Assembly (NCBI GenBank): GCA_963662175.1
Contig: OY759221.1
Span: 36,888,045-36,952,044, forward strand
DNA from: Aradus depressus
Taxonomy: Eukaryota; Arthropoda; Insecta; Hemiptera; Aradidae
DNA length: 64,000 bases
Direction of reading: 5' to 3'
The notes under the pieces were generated by a model. That model was not told the DNA's origin, ran no database searches, and worked only from the letters and a program-made list of their open reading frames with translations. The stretch's first letter is position 1. Each line of letters opens with the position of its first letter. Shown here piece after piece: positions 51,549 to 62,904 of this stretch. Made by a program: the position numbers and the translations under genes.

Positions 51549-53945
51549 TTAGGGTGTTAACAAAGGGGAATAGTTGAAATAAATTTGGTCATTCATACAA
51601 ATGTTCCTTTTGTTAGCTTTATTTATTTCTAATTGCTCTAAGCTATTGAGTAGCCTGCTTTTTGGGCAATAATGGAGATATTTGATGCCTGTAGATGGGT
51701 CGAAAGTGTGGCTATTGTCAATTATGTGGGTCGCGAATGTAGAACGGTTTCCTCGGTTCTTTATTTCGGCCGTGTGTTCTTTAATTCTTTCCCTAAAACG
51801 ACGTCCTGTCTGTCCAATGTATAATTGACTGCACGTCGCACACTCTAGACTATAAACACCGCTTTTATTTTCAATATCTGTTTTGTCCCTACCTCTCTCT
51901 AGGCACTGGCTTATGGGATTGATAGTTTTAAACCCGATATTGAAACCTTCTTTTTTCAACTCTTTACCTATTTTTTCTGAAATTTTTCCGTGGTAAGTTA
52001 AGCTGACCCATTTATTATAAACTTTATTTTGTGTTTCTAATTTGTGTTTCTAATTCTAGTTTGTTCCTAAAATTATGATTTTTGACCTTCTTTTCAATTT
52101 TATTTATTGTTTTTTGTGGGTAGCTATTGTTTTTGGCTATTTCCTTAATAATCTTAAGTTCTTTATCTTTTGATTGTTGGGTCATTGGAATTGAGTAGGC
52201 TCTGTGGAACATGGAATAAAAGGCCGCGTATTTGTAACTGGAAGGACAGTTAGAAGATGGGTGTATTACCGTGTCTGTTGTAGTCGGTTTTCGGTGAATG
52301 CTAAATTCGAATTTCTTGTTATTAATTTTGATCTCCAAGTCCAGAAAATTTATGGTTTGACCTCCTATTTCCAACGTGAATTTTATTTTGTTATGGACTT
52401 TGTTGACAAAGCCAAAAATAAGTTAATATGTCTTTCTGTTCCGTTAAAAAGTATCAAAATATCGTCCACGTACCGCTTCCAAAACATGATATTACTGATA
52501 AATGGAGACTTCTCTAGAATTTCCCTCTCAATTCTATCCATGAATATATCAGCTAACAGGGGAGACAGGCTGGACCCCATCGCTAGCCCCTCTTTCTGTT
52601 TATATAATTCACTATTGAAGATGAAATAATTTTGTTCTACGCACGGTTCTAAAAGGTTACAAAGTTCTATTTTTTCAAAAATGGACCTATTTGAGTTGTT
52701 TATTATGCCCCTAAATAACTCTAGACATTCGGTTACGGGGACATTCGTAAAGAGGTTAGAGACGTCTAATGATATTAACTTGGCTCCGTGAGGTACCTTT
52801 ACATCTCTAATCTTATTGACGAGATCTAATGAATTGATAACGGTGAAAGGTGGCGAAAAATTGATAAAATGCCTTAATTTTCTATTGACGAATTTCGATA
52901 ATTTATATGTAGGGGAATTTATGTAAGATACCACCGGTCTAATGGAGGCATCATTTTTGTGAATTTTGGGCAGACCAGATAATTTGGGGGGTGAAGGGTT
53001 CATTACTATTAGGTTCTGTTTCCACATACCTTTTGTGATTATCGCGGCTTCTGACACAGCTGCTCGGACTTGTTTTTGGAATAGAGGCGTTGGATCTTTT
53101 CTTATTTTCGAAAAACCATTCTCTTGTAGGAAACTGTCCACTTTATTGATGTAATCCATACGTTTAATTAGAACCGTCGTATTTCCTTTGTCCGCTTTCA
53201 CTGTTAAGATGTCATTCTCTTTGAGTGTTTCACTAAGTTTCTTCAAGAGTTTCTGTTCCGTTCCATTCCTCTCCTCTCTGTCGCGGAAATTTTTTATTTT
53301 TCTCGCGCACAGTGACTTGGCTTCCATCTTGTTACCCTCGCTGAGTATGGCATCCGCCTCGGCGGCCAAACATTCCAATTCTTCTTGTTCTTTCTTCTCT
53401 TTAAACAATGTTTCAAACCTTCTTCTAGTAAGGTGTTTTCTTCTTTTGAAAGAACCATGCTGGTTAGATTCTCAATTCTCTTGTAGAATTTGAAGGTATC
53501 TTTCCCTGCTGGTTCTTCGCTTCTGCTTCCTTCTCGTTCTTTCATCTCTATTAACTTCTGTAGTTTTTTCTTCTGAACTTCAGTTTTCTCCTGAACAATG
53601 TCCCATACCTTACATCTGACGTTTTCTTCAATCAGGTCCCACTCTATGTTAGTGTACTGTGAACAAAGTACCTGTCTTAAATAGTAGAGAGCTGAACCTA
53701 ACTCGTCTCTCGCCTTGTACCATCTTCTTACTTCACTCCTCAGCCAGTGTCTTTCCGCCATCCTTGTAGCCTCTTCAGCTCGGGGGTTTCCATTTTTCTT
53801 ACTGATAAAGATGTATTTTGGTAACACGTTATACTTGATGCACTGTTGATTGAACCAAATGTTCCTATTCGCCTTTGCAAACTTAACACTTAATTTACTA
53901 AACTTTACCGCGTTAACCGCCCGACTCGCACTATTAACAACTTCT
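51549..53945 (-). pseudogene. Penelope-like RT-endonuclease, three frameshifts
   Basis: Retrotransposon polyprotein: RT related to telomerase RT plus GIY-YIG nuclease. Frame 1 (about 53945-53400): VKFSKLSVKFAKANRNIWFN, helical N-domain, NLTSMVLSKEENTLLEEGLK. Frame 2 (53408-52415): VKADKGNTTVLI, GLPKIHK, AKLISLDVSNLFTNVP (first catalytic Asp), [20 protein letters not shown], and FWKRYVDDILILF (YVDD catalytic site). Frame 3 (about 52412-52024): FTLEIGGQTINFLDLEIKI, HRKPTTTDT, YKYAAFYSMFHRAYSIP (thumb). Frame 4 (about 52020-51549): KSGVYSLECATCSQLYIGQT, GRRFRERIKEHT, ending YSPLLTP. Frameshifts near 53405, 52413 and 52022. No upstream ATG is seen. All catalytic residues survive, so inactivation looks recent. 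Confidence 0.93.
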
Positions 53946-54163
53946 CGTTAAAAAATAAGTTTGTTTTATTTATTTATTACAAGTTTCCACAATATGTCCG
54001 CGTTTCTCAACTTAAAAGTTGAAATAATCTTTTTTAAAGGGCAGTTATATATTCCTCTTTAGGAATCCCACTGTAGGGGTAACAAGAAAGGGATAAGATC
54101 ATGAGGGCTGAATTGTGTCACCGCGGCCAGAGCAGGCCTATTGTGTGCCCTGTGTGTTTGTCC

Positions 54164-54619
54164 CTACAGCAGTCCTGTATCCTTAATAAAGTCCAGGATT
54201 CTTCTGCAGGTTCCTTCCATTACCTGCTTCAGTTCCGTTATGGCAGACCCGAAGCAGTAAAATCGTTTGCTTTCTAGTGCCCCGCACCGGCTTAGTATAT
54301 GAACCTGAGTCTCATGTTCCTCGCCACATTTCCTGTACAGAGGGCTTCTAGTGATGCCCATATTGTGTCAGTGTACTGTAATCAGCCCTGTCATAGCTCT
54401 TAGATCCATTCTGCTCATATTCTGGAGCTCTCGGCTCCTTTTCTCTGAGGAATCCGCTATAAAGAGTTTTGAATGTATTTGCTTTGGGACCCCTCTCCAG
54501 AACTGGATGTGATTCCTGGTCAGCCAACCATTTATTGCCACCCTTGCGGTGCTCTTAGAGATCCAGCAGAAGTGTTCCGGTCCTACAGGTAATCTAAGTA
54601 AATATTCATTTTCAGTCAT
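54164..54619 (-). pseudogene. LINE RNase H/C-terminal zinc-motif fragment
   Basis: Minus frame with one in-frame stop near 54368: ARVAINGWLTRNHIQFW, SRELQNMSRMDLRAMTGLIT, then SPLYRKCGEEHETQVHILSR and CGAL. The last part matches the C..C-GEE-ET--H-L--C finger after RNase H in several LINE families; the first Cys is replaced. Confidence 0.7.
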
Positions 54620-54960
54620 TTTTGACTATACTTCGACATAGTGTAGTTTACCTCCGAGGTACTGAACTGAAACAAGCGTGAGACAACAGTTCTGTAATGT
54701 ACATTGTGAACTAAGTGGCTGGAGCGAGCGGCCATTACACAAGCCTCCCCCACCCCATCTCTAATATAGATATCTATGTATGTGACAGCCCACTACAGGC
54801 AGCCCTTTCAGCTATCAGTTTTTTGTAGGGCTCCACTTCTACATCCTCTGGGAACTGTATGATGTATAATGAACCTACAAACCAAATCATATCTAACAAA
54901 AGTCCTTGAAGGCAAAAGCTGCGCAAAGTTAAGGGACTTCTATGGTAGGTCAGTAAGTTA
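54620..54960. other. gene-free stretch
   Basis: No exon or repeat recognised. Confidence 0.4.
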
Positions 54961-54965
54961 GTTAG

Positions 54966-55188
54966 TTATTATGACTTACGCCTGAGCTTTAATTACGAGG
55001 TCATATCGCCTACTACCAGAGGGCTCTTTCGTCACTCTGGGCCGCCCGACTCTACTATGGAAGTCCTAAATTTTGCCTACCCTAAATTTTTATTGACCTA
55101 GGCAGGGGTCTTTAACGAGTACCTGACATCGTACCATCGCTTAACGTCCCATCCGAAGGACGGCGTGCTTAAACTAAGGGCCTCGACT
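54966..55188 (-). repeat. tRNA-SINE body
   Basis: Reverse copy, ATTATGACTTACGCCTGAGC to CGGCGTGCTTAAACTAAGG. Confidence 0.88.
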
Positions 55189-55249
55189 CCATGGTATGGT
55201 AGCTATTCATGTTTTTTATTTTACTTCACCAGCTATACGAAGTGTAATT

Positions 55250-55700
55250 GGTCAGACATTTGATGAGGAGTTTTCGACGGAATTTAATGTTTGACGACCT
55301 CCTGACTCCAAAAATGAAAAACAAATTTCTGTCAATGTCTGTTTTTGTAAACACAATAACATCGAATAAAATGAATATATCGCCATGAAATTTTTTTTTT
55401 ATAATTAATGTTTATCCAGAATCCTTCTAAGGATGATACATATTCATTTTCAGCCAAATCGGCCAAAAATAAGAGGGGCTTAGGGGGGAGGCTCAACACA
55501 GAAACTCGAACAACTGCCATTATAATAATAATAATTGTATTGACACGAAATTTCATAAGTAAATTCCACGAAATCAGTCGAAGGGAAGGGGAGGAACAGA
55601 AAAGCGGGTTCGATTGCCTAATGCCGATGTAATGAATGTATCTAAACAATTTAAAGATTAGTATGAGGATTCAAAAACCACAATGTAAGTCAAGTATTGA
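55250..55700 (-). repeat. modular repeat, reversed, about two modules
   Basis: Reverse 3' module (GACGGAATTTAATGTTTGACG), then CAGCCAAATCGGCC, GGAGGCTCAACACAG, AATGAATGTATCTAAAC. Confidence 0.7.
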
Positions 55701-56199
55701 GTTTTAGCCCAAAAGGTCGATTATACTCGAAATTTTTATAACTCAAATGGAAGAAAACACCATATATATAATAACAGATGGATAAGGGCAGACTTAAGTA
55801 ATATGGCGCTCGGTGCGAGGTGAAAATTTGACACCCCCTTGGATTGTCCGTCCGTAAATTTACAAGCTGGGATTTTGGTATACAGTTTCGGAAGTTTCAT
55901 CTATTGAAATGATGAAAACGTAGTTATATTGCCTATAACCCTTTTCACGACCCCCTCCTTTACCCATCTACGCGTTACGTATTTTACGGCCCCTAACAGA
56001 GAATAGAGTATTCACGATAACTGAAAAATGTAGCGACTGCTTCTGTATAACAAATAAAATTCTTTGGGCAAGCACCTCCCCTCCCCCTAGATTCGGCCTA
56101 CAGATTTCTATCTCTGATCGCCATACTTTCCCCATAACAACATCTAATAAGTCTTAAGATTTATTATTTATTTTTTTCAGTTTTATGTATCTCATTTCA

Positions 56200-56560
56200 G
56201 GAAATATTCATAAATAGTTGGTAGTTAAGAGGAGTATGCTGACTCATTTTGAACAAGCTGGTGGTAAAATTCAGTTAAATAATCCGCTAGTCTGGGGGGC
56301 GAGCCAAATTAAACGAAGGGAAACAGAAGGCAAGGAAGGAGGGAGGATAATGAGGAGCCCGATGAGAGGGTTATCACGAGAAAGTTGGCGGGGAGAGAGA
56401 GAACCCGGGTTGGGTAATTAAGGCGGGAACCAGGGAGTCCTGGGATTAGCCCGCCAAAACCCTTCTCATCAATTTATGAAGCCCCCCCTCCTGCTTTTAT
56501 CGACTATAATCTTATTAGATGCAGTTGTGCCTCCGCCCTGAGCCACTTTCACTCTACTAA
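56200..56560. other. GC-richer block with homeodomain-type sites
   Basis: GGGTAATTAAGGCGG, CTGGGATTAGCCCGCC (Bicoid/Otd-type GGATTA) and TCAATTTATGAAGC (Caudal-type TTTATG) lie within about 80 bases (56405-56490). No repeat match. The 67-codon frame at 56218 is not recognisable. Candidate cis-regulatory module. Confidence 0.3.
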
Positions 56561-56738
56561 TACCATCGCTAAGCTGTAGAATTTCTACCCTAGAATACAC
56601 CAGGACCTGAACCCCTACCTTCGGAGTAACTACATACTGAGAACTGTGTATATTTACGATATTGTTGATTCATAACAGTTCTGCAGGTCAAAGACCGTGG
56701 TTGAAACCCTTATAACGATTGGGAAGGTACATCGTCGT

Positions 56739-56769
56739 GAGGGGGGGAGGGGAGGGGGGGGGGGGGGAG
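56739..56769 (+). repeat. G-rich tract
   Basis: GAGGGGGGGAGGGGAGGGGG and on; G-quadruplex-capable. Confidence 0.85.
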
Positions 56770-56989
56770 AAATAGGTTAAGTGCAAACTAAACAGTCTCT
56801 CCTCTTTCGCATTATTTACTGTCTTGTGTAACATTATTCACACGTCCAGGACGACTCCGAATGGTCAAGTGACGCGAAAATAGGCAGGCAAAAACATTTT
56901 AATTTTCAGGCATAAAAACATTCGAGAAACTCCGCCCTTCCCACAAATAAATTAACAATATTAGTTATTTATTGTCAAAGCAGAACTTT

Positions 56990-58600
56990 TAGATTAAGAA
57001 TACCAACTACGAAGGGAATAAAATAAATAAATAAAACCAGTTTAATAAATTATTTATTGTAAATACTACATCAACTTATGTAACACATAGAAAAATAAAA
57101 AGAGACACTTCAGTCAAAGAATTTAAATACTTCATAAACATAAAAAGCTCTTTAGGAAATAGTAAATAAATAATACAATTTCAAAATGTTAACCTATCAC
57201 AAAGTATTTTTACTTTTCCATTAGAACATTACACAAACATCAATAAAAATTAATTTTATAAAGATAAATATTTATAAATAAATAATAAAATTCGTAAATA
57301 ACGCATCGATATATTATCTGATATATACAAAATAATAATATTGAAGAAAATAAAAATAAAACGGTTGCCTGTCATAGTTCACCGCCTCTCTTAAAATATC
57401 TGTGGTATTTTCTGGGGATACTGAATCCATGAGTTGTAATTAAAATATCAATATATAGTAATGGATAGAAAATATAATCAATTGTTAAGGGGTAGTCTTT
57501 AGACAAAGTTCGAATATTTATTGATATATAATTTCAAGCAAATCGTATAACGTTTTTAGTAGAAAAATGAGTAGATTAGTGATTAGTTGGCGCTTTTAAC
57601 ACGGTATTAAATAAATTGAAATAACTTATTTTTTGTAATATTGTTATTACAAAATTGTTCACGTATACCAGTTTCGGCATTACACGACCCGTAGGTTTCA
57701 ACTAAACATAATTCATTTATTTACTACAAGATTCCATTAGTGAGGAATATACCTAATATATAGAAATAAAAAAAAATAGGAAATTTTAGGAAAAAATATA
57801 TATATATTCTTTTGGGGACCCGCTCTGAAATTACATTTCTGGAAATATTCAGGGGGTATTTTTTTTAGAGCATACTCAAAACCGCACAGATACTAAATTT
57901 TATTAAAATACAAAATTTTCTACAAGAATAAGTTGGATATGAATCTTACAGTGCTAATTCAATCAGGTGAAAGACGATCCTGGAGCAACTCTTATGCCTC
58001 ACTAAACATTTTTTTTTTTTTTTCTTTTCGAACAAGGGATCGGCGCTATTAAAATCCATCTTCTCTCCAGAGACAGGATATGGAAAGGGGCTCTCCTTAT
58101 TTACGCGTTATTCATAGATTCCCCCTCCTCCCCCCTATGTAAGATCGTTAAGATTTGCGTAAGATTTCTAAGTGTAATTCATAAGCTGCAGTTTACTTGA
58201 ATGTTTTTTGATAAGATCCATGAAATATTTTTCAACTTTATAACATTTCTTTTGCATCTTTCCGAATTATGTTCAAATTATTTTGCCTTTTATGTAATGA
58301 CATTTCTAACAATGCACATTTAAAACAATAATAGAAAATAACAGAAAAACTTTTGACAAAGGTCACTCATCTTAGATGTCATCTTGAGAAACTTATTGTT
58401 ACAGAAGAAATTTTCGATTACTAATTAACAATATCGTTGCTTTGCGTCATTATGCAGAACTTTGTCTACTAGACATCCCTGACAAAAGTACCAGAACTCC
58501 TTTACTAATTTTTAACATATGTAAGCTTCCAAATGAAATTTTATTCTAAAAATTAACTATATATTCACTTTTGGGTGGTGTAAGGATATTCTGAATTCAT
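56990..58600. other. AT-rich gene-free stretch
   Basis: No exon. 57640-57740 resembles a Penelope-type terminus (minus GCCGAAACTGGTATAC). The rest is unrecognised. Confidence 0.4.
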
Positions 58601-58617
58601 AATATATATATTTTTTT

Positions 58618-58868
58618 CACAGCTTTATTCTTCTCCCAATTTATTTTTTGGTCTTTTTGCAAATATTTTGGGAACACTCCTATCATCTGTATCTATAATT
58701 TATTTTCTGAACTTTATTGTAAACTTTTTTTTCTTTATATTGATTATAATATTCTTTATGGAGAACATATTTTAATTACTTCGTAGACAGATGATGGGAG
58801 TCTGTCCCGAAAGGTCTATTCGTGAAGTTGTAAAAACAAAAAAAAATTCGGGATAAAAATAAAGCTAT
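58618..58868. mobile_element. Penelope-type inverted termini, degenerate
   Basis: Left arm 58618-58710 and right arm 58783-58868 are imperfect reverse complements. The right arm has CAGATGA, T, GGG...CCC, GAAA (58788-58812), a hammerhead-like core with one core change. Confidence 0.5.
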
Positions 58869-59249
58869 GATTATAAAAATGTATTATGGTCACTGATGTT
58901 ACGAAATAAACATTGCATCACCCCCTTCCTCCGTAAGAATACAAAGATCACTCTGGTCTAAGGTCTTAAGGAATGTCCGATCTACTCCAGAGCCAACTAC
59001 TAGAAAATTCATCCTTGGGAAGGTCTAAAACAAACAGCGGAACATCCAGACGTTCCGCGAAACGACTTTTTGGTTTGCGAAAAGAATCACGAATATGAAT
59101 GAATTTTTTCCCTGAGATGATTTTTTTCATCAGTATTCACGATTTCACTTCTTGTTCACTGACTGCCTAAAACTCTTTCAAAAACAGTTCTATAACTAAC
59201 ATCATAATATAACTAATATCTATCATTATATAATATTTGTTTGGTTTTG

Positions 59250-59532
59250 TGACCCGGGCTTCTAACTATAAGATCACAGCGCCTACCACCAAATAGGTTT
59301 TTGCTGCTCTGATAGACGTCAGTTTTACTCTACTGCGGGAATCCTAAATTTTGCCTGCTCAGATCTAGTTAGGGTAGGAACATAGCACAGGCTCGGGTTC
59401 ATTACTTACATACGAAAGACGGCGTGCTCAAGATCTTTTTATCTTTCATGTAAAAAAAAACCTAAGGGCCTCAAATTTCGAACCCGCGATCTTGAACACA
59501 TTAGGCAAACACGCTATCTCTAGGCTAACTCC
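59250..59532 (-). repeat. tRNA-SINE, diverged full-length copy
   Basis: GACCCGGGCTTCTAACTATA to B-box TTTCGAACCCGCGATCTTGA and a decayed head. Confidence 0.82.
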
Positions 59533-60514
59533 CCCTCCCCCCCATATTTTATTATAACCATACAAAACCTAAAATTTCAGCTTTTTATTGCGATAAAACA
59601 CCTTTATTTATTATTATTATTATTTGTTTTTTTTTAAGAACTATGTTTTCTACCCAACCTTTAATATGAGGCAGGATATTTATAACTATTAAATGTATGC
59701 ATTTATATTTCTCTATAGTATTGTAATAACACCAAACATTTAATACGAAGGAACAGTTATGATAATTATATTCATGTATAATATTATAATTGTCTTTTCT
59801 CGAAGAATTCTGAAGTGCCGCTGAACGTTTGATATGATACAACATTTATGCGTATATTGCTAAAAAAATAAATAGCATACAACAAATACAGTTTCAATCC
59901 TTGTAAAATTTAAAAAAGTTAAACTTAAATTAAGTTTTAGTTTTTAAGAAAATAATAAGAAAAAACATAACTTGAAACAAAATGATATTGTCAGTTCAAA
60001 ATAATGATAAATAAATAAAATAAATCCCAATATAAATATCCATAGTATTTACTAAGAACATTTCCTGAAGGAGATCAGAACTCTTTATGTACTCTGGCGC
60101 CTATGCTCATGAGTTTCGACGTCTTTAATACATAACAAAAAGTTTTTGTTAATTTGCGAAAAGTTTTAATTAAAATAAAATAGATGATTTACCATATTAA
60201 CTATGTTGAAATGATTTTTTTTTTTTTTTTTCAAAGAATATTTTACGTTTTTTTTTAAACAAATAAAATTAAGAAATAGGGACTTTTTTGAACTAAAAAA
60301 ATGCACATTAAAAAACTAAAAGCAGTTATTTTTGATAACGTTCGATGGAAATAGTTTAATTAACAAAATCGGCTTCTCCCAATATGATTTTTCGCACAGT
60401 AAATCTACTGTAATAAAATCTTTACTTAACACGTAAACTTAAAAAAAAAAAAAAAAAAAAAAATGCGGAACTGGAGAACAAAGAAAGAAAACGGGAATTA
60501 TGTGCGTTTTTTGT
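59533..60514. other. AT-rich stretch downstream of the YTH gene
   Basis: No exon or repeat recognised; poly-A/T runs at 60217-60232 and 60440-60462. Probably includes the YTH gene 3' UTR, whose end is not determined. Confidence 0.45.
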
Positions 60515-60634
60515 TTACATTTTGTATGATTTAGCGTGGTAGGGGGTGGGGCGAACTACCCGGGCAGAACTTGGGAACCACTGCATCGTGTCCCACAGCT
60601 GACAGAGAACCTCACCCACACTCGGCTCGATCTC
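60515..60634 (-). CDS. YTH gene last coding exon
   Basis: 39 codons plus TAA after a GTTGCAG acceptor. [17 protein letters not shown] continues the YTH C-terminal helix in the pattern of YTHDC2, followed by a 20-residue basic/proline tail. Confidence 0.78.
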   Translation of the reverse strand, partial: EIEPSVGEVLCQLWDTMQWFPSSARVVRPTPYHAKSYKM

Positions 60635-62777
60635 CTGCAACAATAAATTGAATATATTAAGTATAAATTCAGAACAAACATCAAGTTTAAATAATTTAAT
60701 AATTATTAATGAGCAAATATTCCTTCTCGAGGTGTCTTCTTTTTTCCGACAATATCTCGAGACGATCCCACGTTCTTTCCACAGGTCAGGAGTTTTACTA
60801 CGTGAAATCGTCTCATAATATTGTCAGAATATAGAAGACATCTTTGGAAATAGAAAAAAGAACGATCCTACAAACATCCCATAGAAGTCTAAAGAAACAG
60901 CACACAAATATAATTTATTGTGGTTTCTAATTGTTAGTTTATTAAAAAAGTCGTCGGTAAATCACCAACAGTACTTCCCCAGAACGAATTGATCAAATAA
61001 CTTTTCACTTTCCCTCTAAAACCAGTCGACCATTTGCGCTAATATTCATTAGTTGACTTACAAAGGGACTCCTAAATCCTTATACTAAATTTTGTATCGA
61101 TAAATTAATTACATCGGCAGTTATTCGGAGTACGCGATAGGGAAACTGGAGGGATCAAAGGATAAATAAATCTGCAGATCATCCGCATAGAGGTGGTATT
61201 TACAAAATTTGATTTGTGGGGGAAGATTCAAGAGAAAAAGGGAGAATAGGAGCGGGGAAAGAGAGGATCCTTGGGGAAATCCCGAGTTTCAAATAAAATC
61301 TAGTGGATGATAGAACCTACCTGTCCGTCCCGGGAGGACTGCACTCTGGCATAGTCATTGTACGGATTCTGGAGGTGGCGTGCGGCATGATAAGGGATGT
61401 TGCCTCTTTTGATCCACTCCACAGGGAGGGGCGGGTTGAGAGAGTGGTTCCCGGTCAGATCTAGAGGGATGTCAGCTCCTCCAAAGATGGGAACCTCATC
61501 CAGGAGCCGTCCATACCCCTGGAAGTGGCCCGACCCCTGGATACTGAACACCAGGATCACCCCCTTACCTGCCTGCAATCAACAAAAAAAACATTTAAAA
61601 ATAACAATAAAATGAAAAGGATCATAACAAACAGGGCTGGGTGAACAATATTAATGAGAATAATATGGTGGCCATTCATAAATTACGCAACGCAATTTTT
61701 GAACATTTTAACCCCTTCCTCCCCAAAAAAACTGTAGATAGGACTTAGATAAGATTATTTAGTTAAGGAAGACAAAGTGGCGGTCTCTATTGGCAGATAA
61801 ATAAACCAAACATCAAGTTCTCGCTCTACCTCTAAAATTTCAAGTTTAATTATATCGGCAGTTATTAGGCTTCGTTCCCTTTGGCAGTTTTCGTTGAAAA
61901 TCCTGTAAACCGATAGGTGTCCTTATTGGGTCCTAAAACCACATAGAAAATTTCGTGTCGATGCGTCATTACGTAGGCAGATATTAGGGTTTTTAAAAAC
62001 CATCCCCCTCCTTCCCAACTCCCTCTCCCCCCAGACTTAAGCAGATTTATCTGGAAATTGATAGGTATGATATCTCATGAGGTTTTGGATTTACATAGAA
62101 AATTTCGTGTCGATGCATTTAATTACTTCAACAGTTATTGGTTTTTTTGTGTTCAGCCTCTCTCTGATCCCATGATGATTTTTCCCTTGAACTAACCTTT
62201 TTTGCATAAATCAAGCAAATGTGTAAAAATGACTTGATATGTGACATGCAACAGATGGACGGTGAACCGCTCGATTGACCTGGCTGAGATTTTTGATATA
62301 ATGCATTGTCCCTGGTAGCAGGCACATTTACCATGTTTCAGCCTTCTATATCAATTAGAAGGCACTGAAAAAGTGATGGACAGAGTTGACCTCACCAAAC
62401 AGAATTATTATCCTTATATAAAAAAAACAAAATGAATACCTTAAGAGTTTGAATTAGCCTGTTCTGAGTTGTTGGAAGGAATGCCCACATCTTATGTACA
62501 ACAGAAATATCGATGTTTTTCAGCTGTCCAGCCTTAATAACGAAATACCTAAATGGCGAAGGGCCTAAAAATATAACAATATAATATGTACAAGTAGCCA
62601 ATTTAATGAAAATATTATATTTATGCTGATAAATAAAATAATACTTAAATAATAATTGTTATTAAATATAATATTTCAGCTTACAATTAGCTCTTTGCGC
62701 GTCCAGACTAACGTTGGAACCAAATGATGGCGTAGGAGATGTTGTTTCTTCGAAACTCTTATTAACACCATTAAACC
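60515..62777 (-). CDS. YTH-domain protein, YTHDC2-like, C-terminal exons (5' part outside window)
   Basis: YTH domains bind N6-methyladenosine in RNA; YTHDC2 proteins are meiotic RNA helicases with a C-terminal YTH (family knowledge). Join, minus strand: 62777-62685, 62564-62440, 61572-61321, 60634-60515, all GT-AG and phase-consistent, giving about 195 residues to a TAA stop. The first exon is a Ser/Thr-rich linker. The second opens the YTH fold ([16 protein letters not shown], then Trp in HKMWAFLP). The third has [30 protein letters not shown] and SRDGQ. The last has [17 protein letters not shown] and a short tail ending [16 protein letters not shown] and the RDGQ-EIEP-GE-QLW run favour YTHDC2 over YTHDC1. 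The second cage Trp, expected about 13 residues before VEW, is absent. Helicase exons must lie right of 64000. Confidence 0.8.
60945..61130 (+). repeat. modular repeat, 5' part, in YTH gene intron
   Basis: AGTCGTCGGTAAATCACCAAC, ACTTCCCCAGAACGAATTG, TTACATCGGCAGTTATT. Confidence 0.75.
61321..61572 (-). CDS. YTH gene exon (core of the YTH fold)
   Basis: 252 bases, phase 0 at both ends, acceptor GATTGCAG and donor GTAGGT. It codes 84 residues including [16 protein letters not shown] and ends SRDGQ. The loop between GRL and VEW ([20 protein letters not shown]) has no tryptophan and looks unlike the usual YTH loop. Confidence 0.85.
61732..61806 (+). repeat. dispersed repeat shared with 5772-5860
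   Basis: CTGTAGATAGGACTTAG, then GATTATTTAGTTAAGGAAG and GTGGCGGTCTCTATTGGC. Confidence 0.8.
61850..62165 (+). repeat. modular repeat, two tandem modules
   Basis: AAAATTTCGTGTCGATGCGT near 61946 and AAAATTTCGTGTCGATGCAT near 62098 mark two copies of the about 150-base module, each preceded by a C-rich tract. Confidence 0.75.
62440..62564 (-). CDS. YTH gene exon (N-terminal half of the YTH fold)
   Basis: 125 bases after a TATTTTTAG acceptor, ending AAG before GTATTC. It codes [18 protein letters not shown] through QNRLIQTLK. It aligns without gaps to the RYFIMKSSN...W...NERKLNRAF part of YTH domains and carries the first cage Trp. Confidence 0.8.
62685..62777 (-). CDS. YTH gene exon (linker before the YTH domain)
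   Basis: 93 bases between a TTTCTTATAG acceptor and a GTAAGC donor, phase 1 in and 1 out. It codes [20 protein letters not shown] and more linker. There is no domain; it is accepted because phase and splice sites match the next exon. Confidence 0.6.
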
Positions 62778-62904
62778 CTATAAGAAATGACAGAGAAAGA
62801 GAAATAACGAAATTATAAATAAAGCAGAAGGGAAATTAATTAATTCAGAATGGGAGATTAGAAGGGGAAACATAGCAAGTAGCATGAATGAATAAATTAA
62901 TAGA

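Larger units (their letters stand above)
51114..53978 (-). mobile_element. Penelope-like element 1 (about 2.87 kb)
   Basis: Bounded by a perfect 29-base inverted repeat (51114-51142 and 53950-53978) containing AACAAACTTATTTTTT. Inside are an RT, a GIY-YIG nuclease and a hammerhead-like core between the stop and the left end. Confidence 0.85.

Noticed and set aside
52204..53493. Three plus-strand frames of 62-141 codons
   Set aside because: Antisense shadows of the Penelope-like RT, which is read on minus with catalytic motifs intact.
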